From Kudoa neothunni (lineage: Eukaryota > Cnidaria): a stretch of DNA of 64,000 bases. The stretch covers positions 10,912,001 through 10,976,000 of the forward strand of contig OZ199839.1 of NCBI GenBank assembly GCA_964304625.1. The letters are read 5' to 3'. Positions 13,018-26,971 of this stretch are shown piece after piece. The notes below the pieces were generated by a model. It was not told the DNA's origin. It made no database searches and saw only the letters and a list, made by a program, of their open reading frames with translations. Positions within the stretch are counted from its first letter, which is position 1. Each line of letters opens with the position of its first letter. The position numbers and the translations under genes are program-made.

Positions 13018-13777
13018 CAGGAGTGGTCAGATTTGCCCAGATCGGGATCCAACTTTATGGTCGAGCAGATTTTCAAGAGCCATAAGGCATTAAAATCATT
13101 TATGTACCTCTTCCTTATTTAAAACTTACATTACTGGAGTATTTTTGGTAAATATTAAAATGAAACGCTGTAAAATTATAAATAAAGGTTTTTTAATTTA
13201 CGAAAATAATGTTAATCGCTAAAAAACCTACGTATAATTTTTATAGGTATAATTTATGAGGGTATTTCCAAAAAAAGTAAATTAGTAGTTAATAATCCAT
13301 GAAATTTTTTCTCTAAGAAAAAGGTCGCAAAACTAATAAAATATTTCTCATATTTAATCATGTATAGTAAGTAGTCTGACAAAAAATAAAATTAAAAATT
13401 CACGAATAATGTAATAACATAAGTATTTAATGATTTTGAAATATTTTGTTTAGAGATTATTTCTAATGTTACAAATTTTTTACGTTTCAACATTATCGGT
13501 GAGCTGACGGTAATCCGGTTCGTATGCTGTTAACGCTGTACGATTAGTTGCATCAGGTGTTCGTTTCTAAGGAAAGGACTCGCGATGCTTCTATTTTACA
13601 AACTTTATCGTTGAATAAAGACTCACAACAACAAAATTTTCAGAAGATAGAAATAAATTTGGGGCAAATTTCTTTTAATTTTGGATATTTATTTTCTAGA
13701 ACGTATTTCCACAATTCGTTTGGTGAGGTCGAATTATGAATCATCTTTAAAGCTTTAATACGTGTTTTATTCTTCCG

Positions 13778-13813
<36 letters not shown>

Positions 13814-14030
13814 TTTGATAATGGATAAACATTAATTCTAATTTTGATCAAATGTTAAAACTGTATGGTAGTTTGTAATTATGTTTTCTAATTAAAAATA
13901 TTATCCAGTTTACGATTAAAGATTTAATTTCTTCGTTTGATTAAATAGTTTAAACTTTTCTGAATTAATGTGTTGGTTAAATTAAAAAAACTCAACGAAA
14001 AAATTTGTTCTCAAGGCCACATGTGGTCAC
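13018..14030. mobile_element. hAT-like repeat, copy A (non-coding)
   Basis: Starts CAGGAGTGGTCAGATTTGCC. From about 13190 to 14020 it is clearly homologous, in the same orientation, to 54170-54990, which is the 3' part of a degraded hAT element with transposase traces. Shared stretches include AAAAAGGTCGCAAAA, ATTTAATCA and the GTTCGTATG...GTTAACG...TGTACGA block. A frame at 13548-13739 lies in the shared part and is probably meaningless. The outer ends are not exact inverted repeats, so the limits are approximate. Confidence 0.6.
13783..13810. repeat. AT dinucleotide microsatellite
   Basis: An uninterrupted AT run inside hAT-like copy A. It is missing from copy B, so it arose after insertion. 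A similar run is present at 35079-35104. Confidence 0.85.
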
Positions 14031-14479
14031 CTTTGGTATATATCGTACGGTGATTGGTGGTACTTTTATCCGGAATTATGATTAAATAATTGTTTCCGTT
14101 GCTGAGATTCCAGACAAACAAATATTTATCGACAAATAATTTCAATAAAATCCAATTAAGATTTAAAATGTCTTACGGATAGCGCAAATTCCGGATAATC
14201 GAGGTTCTACTACTGTATATTTTGACTATTGGCCTCCGAAAAAAGTGGCTAACTTATAAAATATCTCTTATTGTAGTTACAATTTAACTTTGTAATGAAT
14301 TAAAATTCTGGAACTAATAATGAGTAAATTATAAGCATATTAAATTGTTAACATCGATAAAGGAAAAAACAGCCAAAATATGCACACTTTCCTAATCTCT
14401 CGAAAAATGTATGAAGAATCAAAGTAAATTAACGAATAAACTTTAATATTATATAATGATCGGTGATAATTCTATTGAA

Positions 14480-15741
<1,262 letters not shown>

Positions 15742-16080
15742 TATGATTATCATCAAAAGATGAATGCTAATGCTTGTTATGATTAGAAATGCACAGATTT
15801 ATCGGAATCATTAAATTAACGATTTTTACTTTTTAAGTATTTCGCAATTAATGAAGATATAACCTTTTAAAACACTACCAAATTCCACCTTAACAGTTGT
15901 ATAGAGTAGCTGCATGGATTTCAGAGATTAGGAATGTCAAAGTATTTCGATTAGCTTAAGCATCCGAATTCATATTCACTATTATTCGTGGATCTTTCAT
16001 GTGGTGTTTAATAGTATCTTTTGCACCGAATTAGGCACTTTTTACCACTTAACCTCTCACATCCAAGGGAAAAAGTTACA

Positions 16081-16962
16081 CGAATACATGGAGATGGCCG
16101 TTATAACCCCATGCTAGAATGTATTAAAATAATAAAAATTGTTGCACTTAAGATTAAGGGCATAATTATCAGCGTTATTTTTTACATGTTGAAATATAAT
16201 AAATTCAATAGAAATAAGTAAATAATGCGTTTTTGTGACGTTCATTTGCGCACGTGCGAAGAATAGAAATAGTTATGCCTGTATACACTTTGAATAGCGT
16301 GATAAATTAGGAATAAATTGTATTATTACTATTACTTTAACAACTACGATTTGGTTTGGTTCTCATAATCCATGATTTTATAATGAAATCTCTCTCCTGT
16401 TGACAGAAATAGGCTAAATATACAAGCTCGTACTTTATAAATTGAAATTTGACGTTATAAATTAATTTATTAATATGAAATATATATATATATACAGTCT
16501 AAGTATTTTTAGATCTTGAGTTTTTAAGCAATGATAAGATTGTCTAAATTAAACTTGAAACAATTATACTTAGCTCGCCACTTTTTTTTGTTGATATGTA
16601 ACTGTACAAAATTATAATAATATGCACGATGCATCTGCTAGATTAAATTGGTTAATAGAATCAAGTTGTTATAGAAAAAAATAAGAATTTAAAGTACATT
16701 TATAATTTTTATTTTTCCGTAGAAAAAATTTGTTATATATTTTGACTAGCTAAACGTTATTTATATGGTAGGCATGTGTGTAACTTTTTTCTTTTTTGAT
16801 TTTAAGCGAAAAGATTAAACGTAAACTCCATTTTTTAAGTATTTTTAAAAGCACCACTGTACTATAAAATACATTCAAGGAAAAAGGAAATAAAATATTT
16901 TGTAAAAGTTATGGATATAACAGGCTCTGATTGGTCACAATGGCCACCTCCAGGTATTTGAG
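16081..16962. mobile_element. Inverted-repeat element, copy 1
   Basis: About 0.9 kb, homologous end to end with 19552-20472 in the same orientation. Left end CGAATACATGGAGATGGCC; right end is the inverse of CTCAAATACCTGGAGGTGGCC, so the termini are inverted repeats of about 20-30 bp. No transposase is visible, so it looks like a MITE. Homology to the second copy continues about 35 bp to the left (AACCTCTCACATCC...), so the true left edge may be near 16050. It holds TTGCGCACGTGCGAA at about 16245-16259. The family is not assigned. Confidence 0.7.
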
Positions 16963-17211
16963 GGTTGAAGGAGGCGGATAACGTGGATAAGGCTAACTTG
17001 CGACTCCTATTCCCATCTATATCGTATATCGTCCTTGGAGATGACGAGAACTTCTTAGACCAATGCGACTATAATTTTTGTTGTTATATACAGTTAGAAT
17101 TGTATTTGTAGTAAATTTAATTTATAACACCAATTGAGAAAGAAAAAAATATATAATACAACAACAGAAAATAAGTTGGCATGTAACCAAGAAAATAGAA
17201 AAAAATAAACA

Positions 17212-20200
17212 TTATTTCCGGTCGTTTATTATTGTATTGACAATATCCAAAGATGTTTGAATGGATTTTTGTTTGAGTTTCTCCCTTCTGACCAATAAAA
17301 AGCACAAGTTTCTCAACTAAAGATAACTCAAATGAGAAAATGCTTACAACAACAGATCTTAATGGGTTTACTTTTTCAAATTCAATCCTTATATCCATAA
17401 GAAGACGCGCTAATTTGCGCACATAAACTTGATCACTGTGAAGCTAAAAATCCCTATCTAGATGATGAATAATCTAGCCAAATTACCTCTTGAAATCGAA
17501 TAAAAGCAACAGGGGATACAAATGGAGCAAAACCATTTAACTATATAACACAATTAAGTAGATTTTAAATAATTATAAAAAAAAGAGGACACTTACTTCA
17601 CGTTTATACAGGTAATATTCCAACAGTAGGTGAGTGGAAACAGTTGAAATTGAAAGACATTTTTCGAGTTGGTCACAATCTATCAGCGACTTTAATTCGT
17701 CATTACTAGAATATTAAAATTGTTAAAAGGAGCATGTAGTTAATTTTCTGATATTTACTTGACATATTTTACACTTGGTAAAATATTTTTTTCAGGCTTT
17801 TTTGGTGATTTGTTAACATGTTTGCTGCAAAATACCTTTAAAATAATATCATAGATATACCATTAACTCATATGCACAACAGCCAAAGAATACCTTCATA
17901 ACATGACCATTTTTGTTTGAAACTTTTTTCAATTCGAGTTTATGTTGTAAAGCACATGTAATGTGAAACGATGTGAGACATTTGCGCTCCTAAAATTGGT
18001 CAAATGTCATTACTTCAAGGAAATTCAATCTCATACGTTACACTGTACACAGCCACTATTCCTCTTACAAAAACAGCATGTTAATTTCTCTCGTTTTTTC
18101 TAGACGAAAATAATTTAGTTCATGGTGGGGGATAATTATCGAGTTGAAATTGAAGAATACATAGGCTTTAGATATGGTGATTCCATTAGATTTGATCGGA
18201 TCTTTAAAAATCACTTCAGGAATCCAATGAGCACATATAATATGCACCCACGATTGGGGAGAAGTTCTATTTCTAGAATTCAATCATAATAAAAATAATT
18301 ACTTTCTTAGGTGTGGAAATAAACTCAAAATGTAGTAAAAAATTATAAATAACATTATTTAATGAGATGACAAACAAAAAATAATAAAGATAATTACGCT
18401 ACTCTTTTCATCGGACCACCACTCTGATGACACATAATGCATTGAGGACTATCATTGTGTTCACACGCTTCGCAAAACCAGCTCCCTTCAGGAATTTCAT
18501 TCACACCATAGCAAAACTAAATTATTTCAGCAGATAGATAAAAGCAATCTGTGTGCAGCACGTATCTTACTTGGTGCACTCCAAGATTGCATTTATCGCA
18601 GAACAGAATCTTATTGTCTTCAAAGGAGTGCGGCTATATGCAAAAATTATATTTCCGCTCAAAAAACGATATTCTAATGAATTATAACAAACAAGATGTG
18701 TGCAAATATTTTATTCAAAATTGGTCATGTAAAAATATTCGTCTTAATTAATGAAAACTAAAATGGGCCAAACAAAGGATTGATTAAAAATACAAATAAA
18801 ATATTATTTTACATAAAAAATGAACTCCAAAATAGCATAAATACTTTGGTTAAGTTATTTTTAAACGTTACTGTTAAAATCAATCCCTTCAGTTCCATTT
18901 TACATTTAAGCATACATATTTGGTGAATACCACAAAGATGTATATAATTCATTATTTATTGGTTCGGTTTTAAGTAAAGTTATGAAGCTTTAACCATTTA
19001 ATATTGAAAAAAAATCAATTTAATTTTTATAATGTATTAATTAGAATAGAAATTATTAGAACTCACATTTGTGATATTCCACTGTTAATAATACATTTGG
19101 CCAATTAAAATAATGATTTTGCTGTAAATTTTTATTCAAGTTATGAAAACTACGTTCCAAATTTAAAAAGTATATTTATAATATTTAAAAATGGATTATA
19201 GTTTAATTAATATTATATACAATAAATATTGTAATAATTATACTAAAATATTATTATTTTGTTGTCTTATTCTTTCGATGACTAAGAGAAAAATTTAATA
19301 TAGATAATCTTATCTAATAAGTATTGAATTTTGTCATTTATTGATAGAGAAATAATAATACAAATTAAATAATTAATTGCGCTTTCATTTAACGCATGCA
19401 CAATTATATTTAAAAAGTCATACATTCATTTATGCACTTATAATAAAAGTTTTTATGAATTTTATTGAATTTTTATGTGCAACGAAAAACATATTACTCA
19501 AAATTTCAAGCGACCCTAACAACCTCTGAACACCCAAGGAAAAAAGTTACACGAATACCTGGAGGTGGCCACTGTGACCACATGTAAAAATGTATTAAAA
19601 TAATAAAAATTGTTGCACTTAAGGTTAACAGCATAATTATTAGAGTTATTTTTTACATGTTTAAATATAATAAGTTTAATAAAAATAAGTAAATAATGCA
19701 TTTTTGTGACGTCCATTTGCGCGAATGCGAGGAACAGGAGTAATTATGCTCGTATACATTTTGAATATTGTGAAAAATTAGAAATCGATTGTTTTATTAT
19801 TGCTTCATTTTTCGCATTTTCTTCTTATTATTATTAATTTAACAGCTATATTTTGGTTTTGTTCTCAAAATCCATGATTTTATTAGGAACTATCTTCCCT
19901 CCTGTTGACAGAAATATACTAAAGGTATAAATCCGTGCTTTATAAAGTGAAATTTGGCATTATAATTTAATTTATTAATAAGAAGCATATATATATATAT
20001 TTATATAATCTAAGGATTTTAAAAATTTGAATTTTTCAGTTATGATAAGATGGTCCAAATCAAATTTTAAACAACGATTTTAATTTACTACTTTTTGTTG
20101 ATATTTAATTTAACAAAATTATAATAATATGCGCGATGCATCTGCTAGATTAAATTAGTTAATAGAATGAATTTGTTATAGAAAAAAAATATGAATGTAA

Positions 20201-22532
20201 AGTACATTTATAATTTTTATTTTTCTGCAGAAAAGCTTTTTTATACATTTTAACTAGCTAAACGTTATTATTTAAATGGTAGGCATGTGTAGTTTCCTTC
20301 TTTTTGATTTTAAGCGAAAAAATTCAACGTAAACTCCATTATTTAAGTATTTTTAAAAGTATCACTGTACTATAAAATACACGCGGGAAAAAAGGAATAA
20401 AATATTTTTTAAATGTTATTGATATAATAAGCGCTGATTGGTCACAATGATGGCCATCTCCAGGTATTCGAGCGTTAATCAATTCAATTACTGCGATAAG
20501 TTAATGATTTGTAAATCCACGATTTCCGGCATGACACCTCGATCACTTGCCAAATTACAGATAAGTATTCTCAAAATAGCTAAACAATTTAATAAAATAT
20601 TCGTAAAGGGTTCTATTTCTAATTATCTCCAAATTCTTCCATGTTTATAAAGGGAGAATTTTTTATATCGAGTAATCTAAAAATTTTAATCTAATAATGT
20701 ACTATAACAGGTTTTTTAAGAGTAAATTATAAAAAAAATAAAAACATTTGAGCACAAGCGATAAATTAAGATCCAATAATTTAAACTATCTTGCTTATTA
20801 CTCTATACAAATTTAATCCATATCATGACTACCAGCGAGGTTTAAAAGAAAACCCAAGTTCAAGTAAAAAAATCCAAGGTTGAGAAAACGCTAGTTTAAA
20901 GTACGACAAAAATATAGAATCGTACCCATTAAAGTTTTTAATCTTCTTCCGATTATATAATTACGTTTTCAGATATTAAATTTAAATTTATCGTCGTATT
21001 ATTGCAATTTTTTGGGGCGAAAACACACACACACACCTAATGTCTAATATAGATCAATATACTCACAATTAATTATTAATTACTTCATAGTTCAAGATAT
21101 ATTTTTAAATTTTCTAATAATATGCGACAATATTTACTGAGTAATAATGTAATCGTGCCACTTTAAACAATCTAATGGGTTGTAGTACAATATCGTAAAT
21201 GTTTAAACCCTCTATGATATAATCTGGATAGGATACGTTATCAAAAATATAAATATTAATGCCTCGGATTAAAAAAATTGTGTTGTTAGTCAATGTATAC
21301 AGGTTTTCAATAAAAAATCAAGATTTTGTAAAAAATGAAAAAACCCCAAGTCCTGGCACCCTTGATCCATATGTGACATATGCTATGTGATATACGTATG
21401 CGAGGACTAAAGTTTAATTCTTGTAACTCTTATTTCCAAGTCACAACTAACGTTAACCTATCATAAATTATATAATTAATTGACTATGCTCCTAATAAAC
21501 ACAGTAATGGTTCAGAAATGATATACGCAAGTGGTTAAATTCAAGCAACTCAACATACATTTCTTGATTTAAAACTCATCATACATAATTATCTGAAATA
21601 CGTAACTTTTATGTTGTTTGACGTTCGTGTACTCAACTTTCGTGTGATATTAATTATTTTAAGTCAACCTATATCAATCCGAATACAAATTTCAATGAGA
21701 ATAAACATTCTGCTTAATCTACTAGATATATGCTATTATTGCAAACAAATATTAAATGATCGCTTCTTTAATATTATAAGCGAATTAAATGAGAACTTAA
21801 GTAGAGTGTGGTTATGCTCACTTACACTCAAACATATTTCACATATGGAGGATTCGTAGTCTATTGGCTCACGAGTTTTATCTTGAGTGAGTTGGATATT
21901 TAGTACCTAAACCATGCAATGATTGGTAGGAATCGATTAAAGTATGTGGAAAAAGTCAACCAAAATTACAAATATCTCCATATTTGTTATGAATAGTTCC
22001 ATTATATTTTGGTCCACATCTAAAGGGAGTACATCAACAAAATCTGATATAAATAATATTCACGATATACCACTGCACAATTTTTTCCCCTGAGCAACTT
22101 TTAACCAATTGCTATCCAACTCATCCAAGTCATACAAAATTTCTTTGTTGGTAACCCATTGAAAATATTTCAAGGCGAGATTATGAGCAGATCTTTTGGT
22201 GATTTTCGGTTTCCTACACACAAAAAAACATTCATATTTTTTGGCGCGATGAAGAATACTTTATTTTGGGTGTGTCAATTATTCTAAATGAGATATTATG
22301 TTTTAAAATTGTTCACAAAAACAAATCACTCAAAATGATTTTTGATAGGAGTTTCTGTTAAATCCGGAACCTAAAATTGGATTGATAATATGTGCCGCCA
22401 TTTATCATTATTGAGGTCTACTTGGATCGGCTTATTCCATTCAGTTCGCCATCGTTCCGCAATAGGATAATGAGGAAGTTTTTTTATTTCCGATGCCGTT
22501 ATATTTGACATGGCTGTGATTTGATCGGTCAT
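17212..22532 (-). CDS. JADE: JADE-family PHD/ePHD protein (HBO1 complex scaffold)
   Basis: JADE proteins bring the HBO1 (KAT7) acetyltransferase to chromatin for histone H4 acetylation. Exons: 22422-22532, 22330-22370, 22071-22213, 21970-22043, 21826-21906, 18571-18633, 18398-18516, 18161-18272, 18037-18099, 17894-17989, 17759-17835, 17597-17705, 17487-17540, 17372-17443, 17212-17316, all in frame. The N-terminus has TDQITAM and RWRTEWNKPIQVP, then YDLDELDSNWL, as in JADE. The PHD finger starts CEICLS, then FCDKCNLGVHQFCYGV, EGSWFCEACE, CIMCHQSGG. The ePHD has WVHIICAHWIPEV, LTCCFCKRNSGCVQC, CLTSFHITCA and FCSKHV. The C-terminus has LLLEYYLYKRE and LRNLCFLLVRREKLK, the family's leucine-rich helical region, and stops soon after, so the long vertebrate tail is absent. 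A 3.2-kb intron (18634-21825) splits the PHD and holds a transposon. The 27-bp intron 22044-22070 is unusually short. The start is uncertain: an upstream exon near 22590-22625 (MKPRREKNN) is possible. Confidence 0.92.
19552..20472. mobile_element. Inverted-repeat element, copy 2, in a JADE intron
   Basis: Same family and orientation as 16081-16962. The left end CGAATACCTGGAGGTGGCC is inverted at the right end as the complement of CGAATACCTGGAGATGGCC, a near-perfect match. Short indels separate the copies. The homologous sequence again starts about 30 bp further left (AACCTCTGAACACCC). The copy lies wholly in the long JADE intron, so it adds no coding change. The frames at 19516-19716 and 20438-20650 overlap it and are not genes. 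Confidence 0.75.
20473..21825. other. Rest of the long JADE intron
   Basis: AT-rich intronic sequence with a CA run near 21025-21038. I see no exon. A frame on the other strand at 21611-21859 overlaps the JADE exon 21826-21906 antisense and is not supported. Confidence 0.5.
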
Positions 22533-22741
22533 AAAAACCTTTACAAATTAAAAAGTAGATTCCATCGTATCAACTCAAATCAACCTCATTTGTTATTTTT
22601 TTCTCTGCGTGGTTTCATCTAAATTACTCTCAATGAATAACAATCATTATTCTTGATACCATGGTAATTTTTGGTTGGTTGCATTCCTCGTGTTTTCTCT
22701 TTCTTGGCATTGCGAAAGAGGTAAGAAGCTTGAATAATCGC

Positions 22742-22754
22742 TGCGCGCGCATGC
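22742..22754. promoter_or_regulatory. TGCGCGCGCATGC motif upstream of JADE
   Basis: A 13-bp GC-rich motif 210 bp upstream of the first supported JADE codon, like those at SNRPD2 and U2SURP. If it marks the core promoter, a 5' exon lies between 22532 and 22740, which fits the possible leader exon near 22590-22625. Confidence 0.45.
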
Positions 22755-24632
22755 CACATAATGATTGTTGATCAAATTCATCCTATAAGCATTTGATAAA
22801 ACTGATGCATTTATTTTTAACATGAAGTACTAATTAAGTGTAAACGTAATTAGATGAAAAAAATTAATTTTCATAAATAAGTGTGCATAGTAATTATTAC
22901 GTTTCTAGTTGGCGGAATAAATTTTACTTGGTAAATAAAGATTTCACTAGACAATGCATTTTCATGTTTGCAAGAATTAAATACCATGCCTAAATTTTGG
23001 CCCGAAACAAGAACGAAATTTATTTTAACTATGAATTTCGTGCATGAGTAGCGAAAGAAACCATATCCATGGGTTTTGTATGGGGAAGTTTAATTTTTGA
23101 GATATATCTAAACTTGGTAAATGTGGATGGAAAATTGTCTCATTCTTATGTTTTAATGCTGGACATCTTCCACGAGTAGAGGGCACCATTATCTAAACTT
23201 TTTTTCGCATCGTTAATATTCCAGGAAAACATCTCGAAAAGAGGTTTAAAAATGCAAATGTCGAAACTATTGAATATTCGAAATTTCAATACTGAGGGAG
23301 ACAATCATATTTCGTGGAATTAACTAAATTAGTGTGCATTTAAATCTACAATATAAGCAAACTAGCGTCAATAGCGCGACGTAACTCGGTATCGAAAATA
23401 TTTACATTGAAAAATGCATTAAAACAACTCCAAAAATACGCCAATCCATTTAATTAATCTATGTAAGTTTATATACGTATTTTTTACGTACGTTATAAAA
23501 TAAAAAATTTAAAATATATTGGTTAATTGTGAATATATTAAATCAGAATAAGTGTAAATTTTTATAGGCCATATGTATCCAATAATAAAAGGACAATTAT
23601 TTGGAGTTTACCTACGCATTACGATATTCAAATGCGATTTTTATTGCATGTTTTATATTTCTTTAATTTAGGTTTTAAAAAAAAAGTATTGAAAAATTAA
23701 CTGATAATAAATTTTGTTTGCACATTTTTATTTTAGTGAAATTAAAAAGCTAATCATTTGGTTACTATAAAGTTTAGTGATAAAAATTTATATGATAGAA
23801 TGATTTTAACTCCTTTTATTGCAAATAAAATGTCACCCAAAAAATATATAAACTAAAAAATGTATTAATTAATTGAAATAATTTTGTAAAAAGTCTATAG
23901 TAGATATATAAATAATGATATAGAAGATAACTGATTATTATTAAATGTGTGAAGCTTACTTTAATGGCTGAATCATATAATTTTGAAAACGAAACATTAT
24001 TAAAAATGTTTATAAGACATATAATTAATTTTGAAGTCAATGTAGGAATAATAGAGTGAGTTTTCATTGGTTTTTTCGAAACTTAACGAAGACTTTGCAA
24101 GTGCCGATGGTGTTGTATTGGGGTTTGGTAGCAAAACTAGAAATTATAAAAATTTGCTGAATCCTTGCATAGAGATTCAATTATTTAATTTTTAAAGATC
24201 GATTAAGAATAGGTAAAAAATGACGCTCAAAATGTTGTTTTTAGATTCTTTATCCTACCTTATAACTTGATCTAGAACTCAATTACTTCAATTTTAATAA
24301 ACACCTACTAACCTAAATTCACTAACTTAAATGATTATCAAATATTTTTAAGCAATTTAATTAAAATATTCATTATAAACAAAGTACAGCTATAGTCAAT
24401 GAAATCCCAAGTGTTAAATCGACCCTGTGAGTCCATACTAATACCCTCAATATGGTAATCAAAAAGTCCCTTTATAAGGAAGAAGTATCTTGATACTCGA
24501 TTACTCAAAAGACTAATCTCAAACTGTCATGGTAGCATGAACACGAACGAACGAAAGTGCATTGTCTGGTTTGTTGATTAGAATTTTATTGCTGAAAATT
24601 TTTCAAAAGTTGATGTGGTAAAAAACTGATAA
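22755..24632. other. No gene recognised
   Basis: AT-rich. A hydrophobic frame at 23816-24067 (-) is built mostly of I, L, F, Y and S and looks like a by-product of AT richness. Nothing else is supported. Confidence 0.45.
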
Positions 24633-24797
24633 CTAATGCCGCCCGTGGTCCAAGAGACCCCAATTATACTTAGGGGTTAATGAATTTTTTCTCTGAATTA
24701 TACCATCAATAAGAGCCTCCTTTTCGGAAAGTAAAAGACGTAGGCTATTCACCAGATTTAACGAATTCCTATATTTCATTTTCATTAACTTATTCAT
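24633..24797 (-). CDS. Possible small basic protein or exon, unidentified
   Basis: A 54-codon frame from an ATG at 24797, with better composition than its surroundings. It starts MNKLMKMKYRNSLNLVNSLR, continues with an amphipathic helix (LLLSEKEALIDGIIQRKN) and ends KYNWGLLDHGRH. It could be a small gene or one exon of a larger one. I found no partner exon and no family match. Confidence 0.3.
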   Translation of the reverse strand: MNKLMKMKYRNSLNLVNSLRLLLSEKEALIDGIIQRKNSLTPKYNWGLLDHGRH

Positions 24798-25462
24798 TAA
24801 AAATAGCGAGTTGGTCAATTTAGTTAACCTTAATAATCGTTTATTTGTCGTATCTAATGAAAAATATATGAATTATGGACTTCTGAGGAAAAACTTACGA
24901 TTACAAGATTCTCCGATTTTGACTAAATTAGGATTTTATCAAATTTTATAAATTATTTTTGTCAGCTAAATATTTTATATTGCTGTTTTTAGGTTAAAAA
25001 TAACTATTTTTAGAGAAAAGATAAAGAAAAATTACTTATGACCTATTCTTACATTTTTTTGGATGCATATTATTGCTTAAAGTTTAATTAGAAAAATATC
25101 AGTGATCGTTACGCTCATCATGTCGTTATTTGCGTCTTAAATACAGAGGCTCGGAGCTACACGAACAAATGTAAAATTATTCGTAATGATTATATTTTTT
25201 GAAAGTTTATAAAAACAAAGATAAATTATAGATTCTGTTCTCTTTTGTGTTTAAAGATCAAACCCCTAGCGCGACTTAATAGATTGTGTAGTTATGACTC
25301 GTTATTTTGCTCGCGTATTAGATAGTGGATCTTTTCCAGCTTCGTAAACGCTGTAGGCACCACATTAAGTCATATGTAGCCATATATTTTATTTCTTTGA
25401 AGTAGTATTGGAATTTAGGCGATTAAATCTTCTCACCATATCAGAGAAATCATGACCTAATT
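24798..25462. other. No gene recognised
   Basis: AT-rich intergenic sequence up to the left end of the hAT-type element at 25463. No open frame, repeat or motif that I can support. Confidence 0.45.
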
Positions 25463-26971
25463 CAGTGTTTCCCTACAAATTTTACACCTCCATCCACCAT
25501 CTTAATTTCTGTGTTCTCTTCGCACCCCTCCTCCATGTTAATGTCGAGACTCAATTATACTTTTTATTTAAATACGAAAATAATAACATCAATGACAAAT
25601 GTCTTAAAATTAAAATTTTTATTATTTTAGATTATATTTAAATTTCGAATTTTCCCATTTATTTCTAGAATAAATTAAAATCAAAATGTTTTGATTAACT
25701 CAATTTGCTATGTACATTTGAAAAACGATGAACATTATCTTTTCACTACTCATGACTTAACATTCAGTGATTGAAGCTATTACTAATTCCAGCTTATATA
25801 TTCCATTTTTATGTAAAGTAACAAATAATTCTAATAAATTATGTTATTATAATTATTCCAAAATATTAAACGTAACATATAAATATGAACGCAATACTAA
25901 ACTATAAAAAGTATGGTCGCTTAAATAAGTTCTGTACTTAAAGGTGAAAATTAAATGAGCCAAATAAAAATAGTCAATTCGTATAGTTCATAGGAAACAT
26001 TATCTCAAAATCAATTGTTATTTAGTATTTCTTTGATCTGGCGGTTCTTTTGCTCTCGCTGGGTTTTCATAAGTAATTCAAGGCTGAACATTTTGTACGA
26101 ATATTAAACATGAAAATCGTTGTCGGGGTTTGATGAATTCCTATACTAATTATTTGTATATAATGAAGTCGATAAGTTTGTTTCATATGCTATCTTTTGT
26201 TGAATAAATCTAGCGATTTCCCTATTCTATATTGAGTCATATGTTAATTTAAATTTTGAGGCAGTGGATTAATAAAAATTCAATGGATTCAACAATTATG
26301 CCTTCCAAATATATTTGACTAAAATAACTAATATATAGTGATAAAATTGGCATTCATTTATTTAAGTGTATAAATGAATGCTTTGATCCTTGTTTTACTT
26401 ATACTTAAAAGGATAATTTAACTTATATTTATATCAGAAGCAAAATACAAATTCTAAAGCATAACTTGGAACGTAATATAATAAAAACTATACAATTAAA
26501 TGATGGATCTCAAATTTAGACAGAAGACAAAGTTAAAATTTCGTCGTGACTTTATTTTTATGGATATGGATTATTTCTAAGTGAATAAAAATGCTGACAA
26601 CCTAATTACAGCTTAAGAATATAAATATGTTATTTTGAAAGATAACTAAGTTACGATTTTACATGAAAATAGCGATAGTTGGATTTTGTAAGCTGAACAG
26701 ACTTAACAAAAATTATTACCTTACTGTGCTATTTCGTAGAATCAATTATAAATTGAATAAATTATCATATCCCATTTTTTTAATCGAAACTAAATGATAT
26801 CAAAACACCCAGAAATAGTACTGCACGCATTACGTCCTAACATGATTTAAACAGGGACTAACGAAAATTACGAGGTGAATAAATTAAGATTAATTTTTAA
26901 ATTTATTCCAGAATGACTATTGCAATCCCAATGAGGGCTCTTCGCACCCCTAGGGGATGAGGGAAACACTG
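25463..26971. mobile_element. Non-autonomous hAT-type transposon, about 1.5 kb
   Basis: Begins CAGTGTTTCCC and ends GGGAAACACTG, an exact 11-bp terminal inverted repeat of the hAT form. The flanking octamers ACCTAATT and AACTAGTT agree at 6 of 8 positions, as an aged 8-bp target duplication would. A CTCTTCGCACCCCT segment occurs near both ends (about 25518 and 26938) in direct orientation. The interior is very AT-rich and has no transposase, so the element would need enzyme from elsewhere. Confidence 0.8.

Noticed and set aside
21611-21859. 82-codon plus frame
   Set aside because: Overlaps the JADE exon 21826-21906 antisense; its composition is a by-product.
23816-24067. Hydrophobic 83-codon minus frame
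   Set aside because: Made almost only of residues with AT-rich codons; no start context or partner exon.
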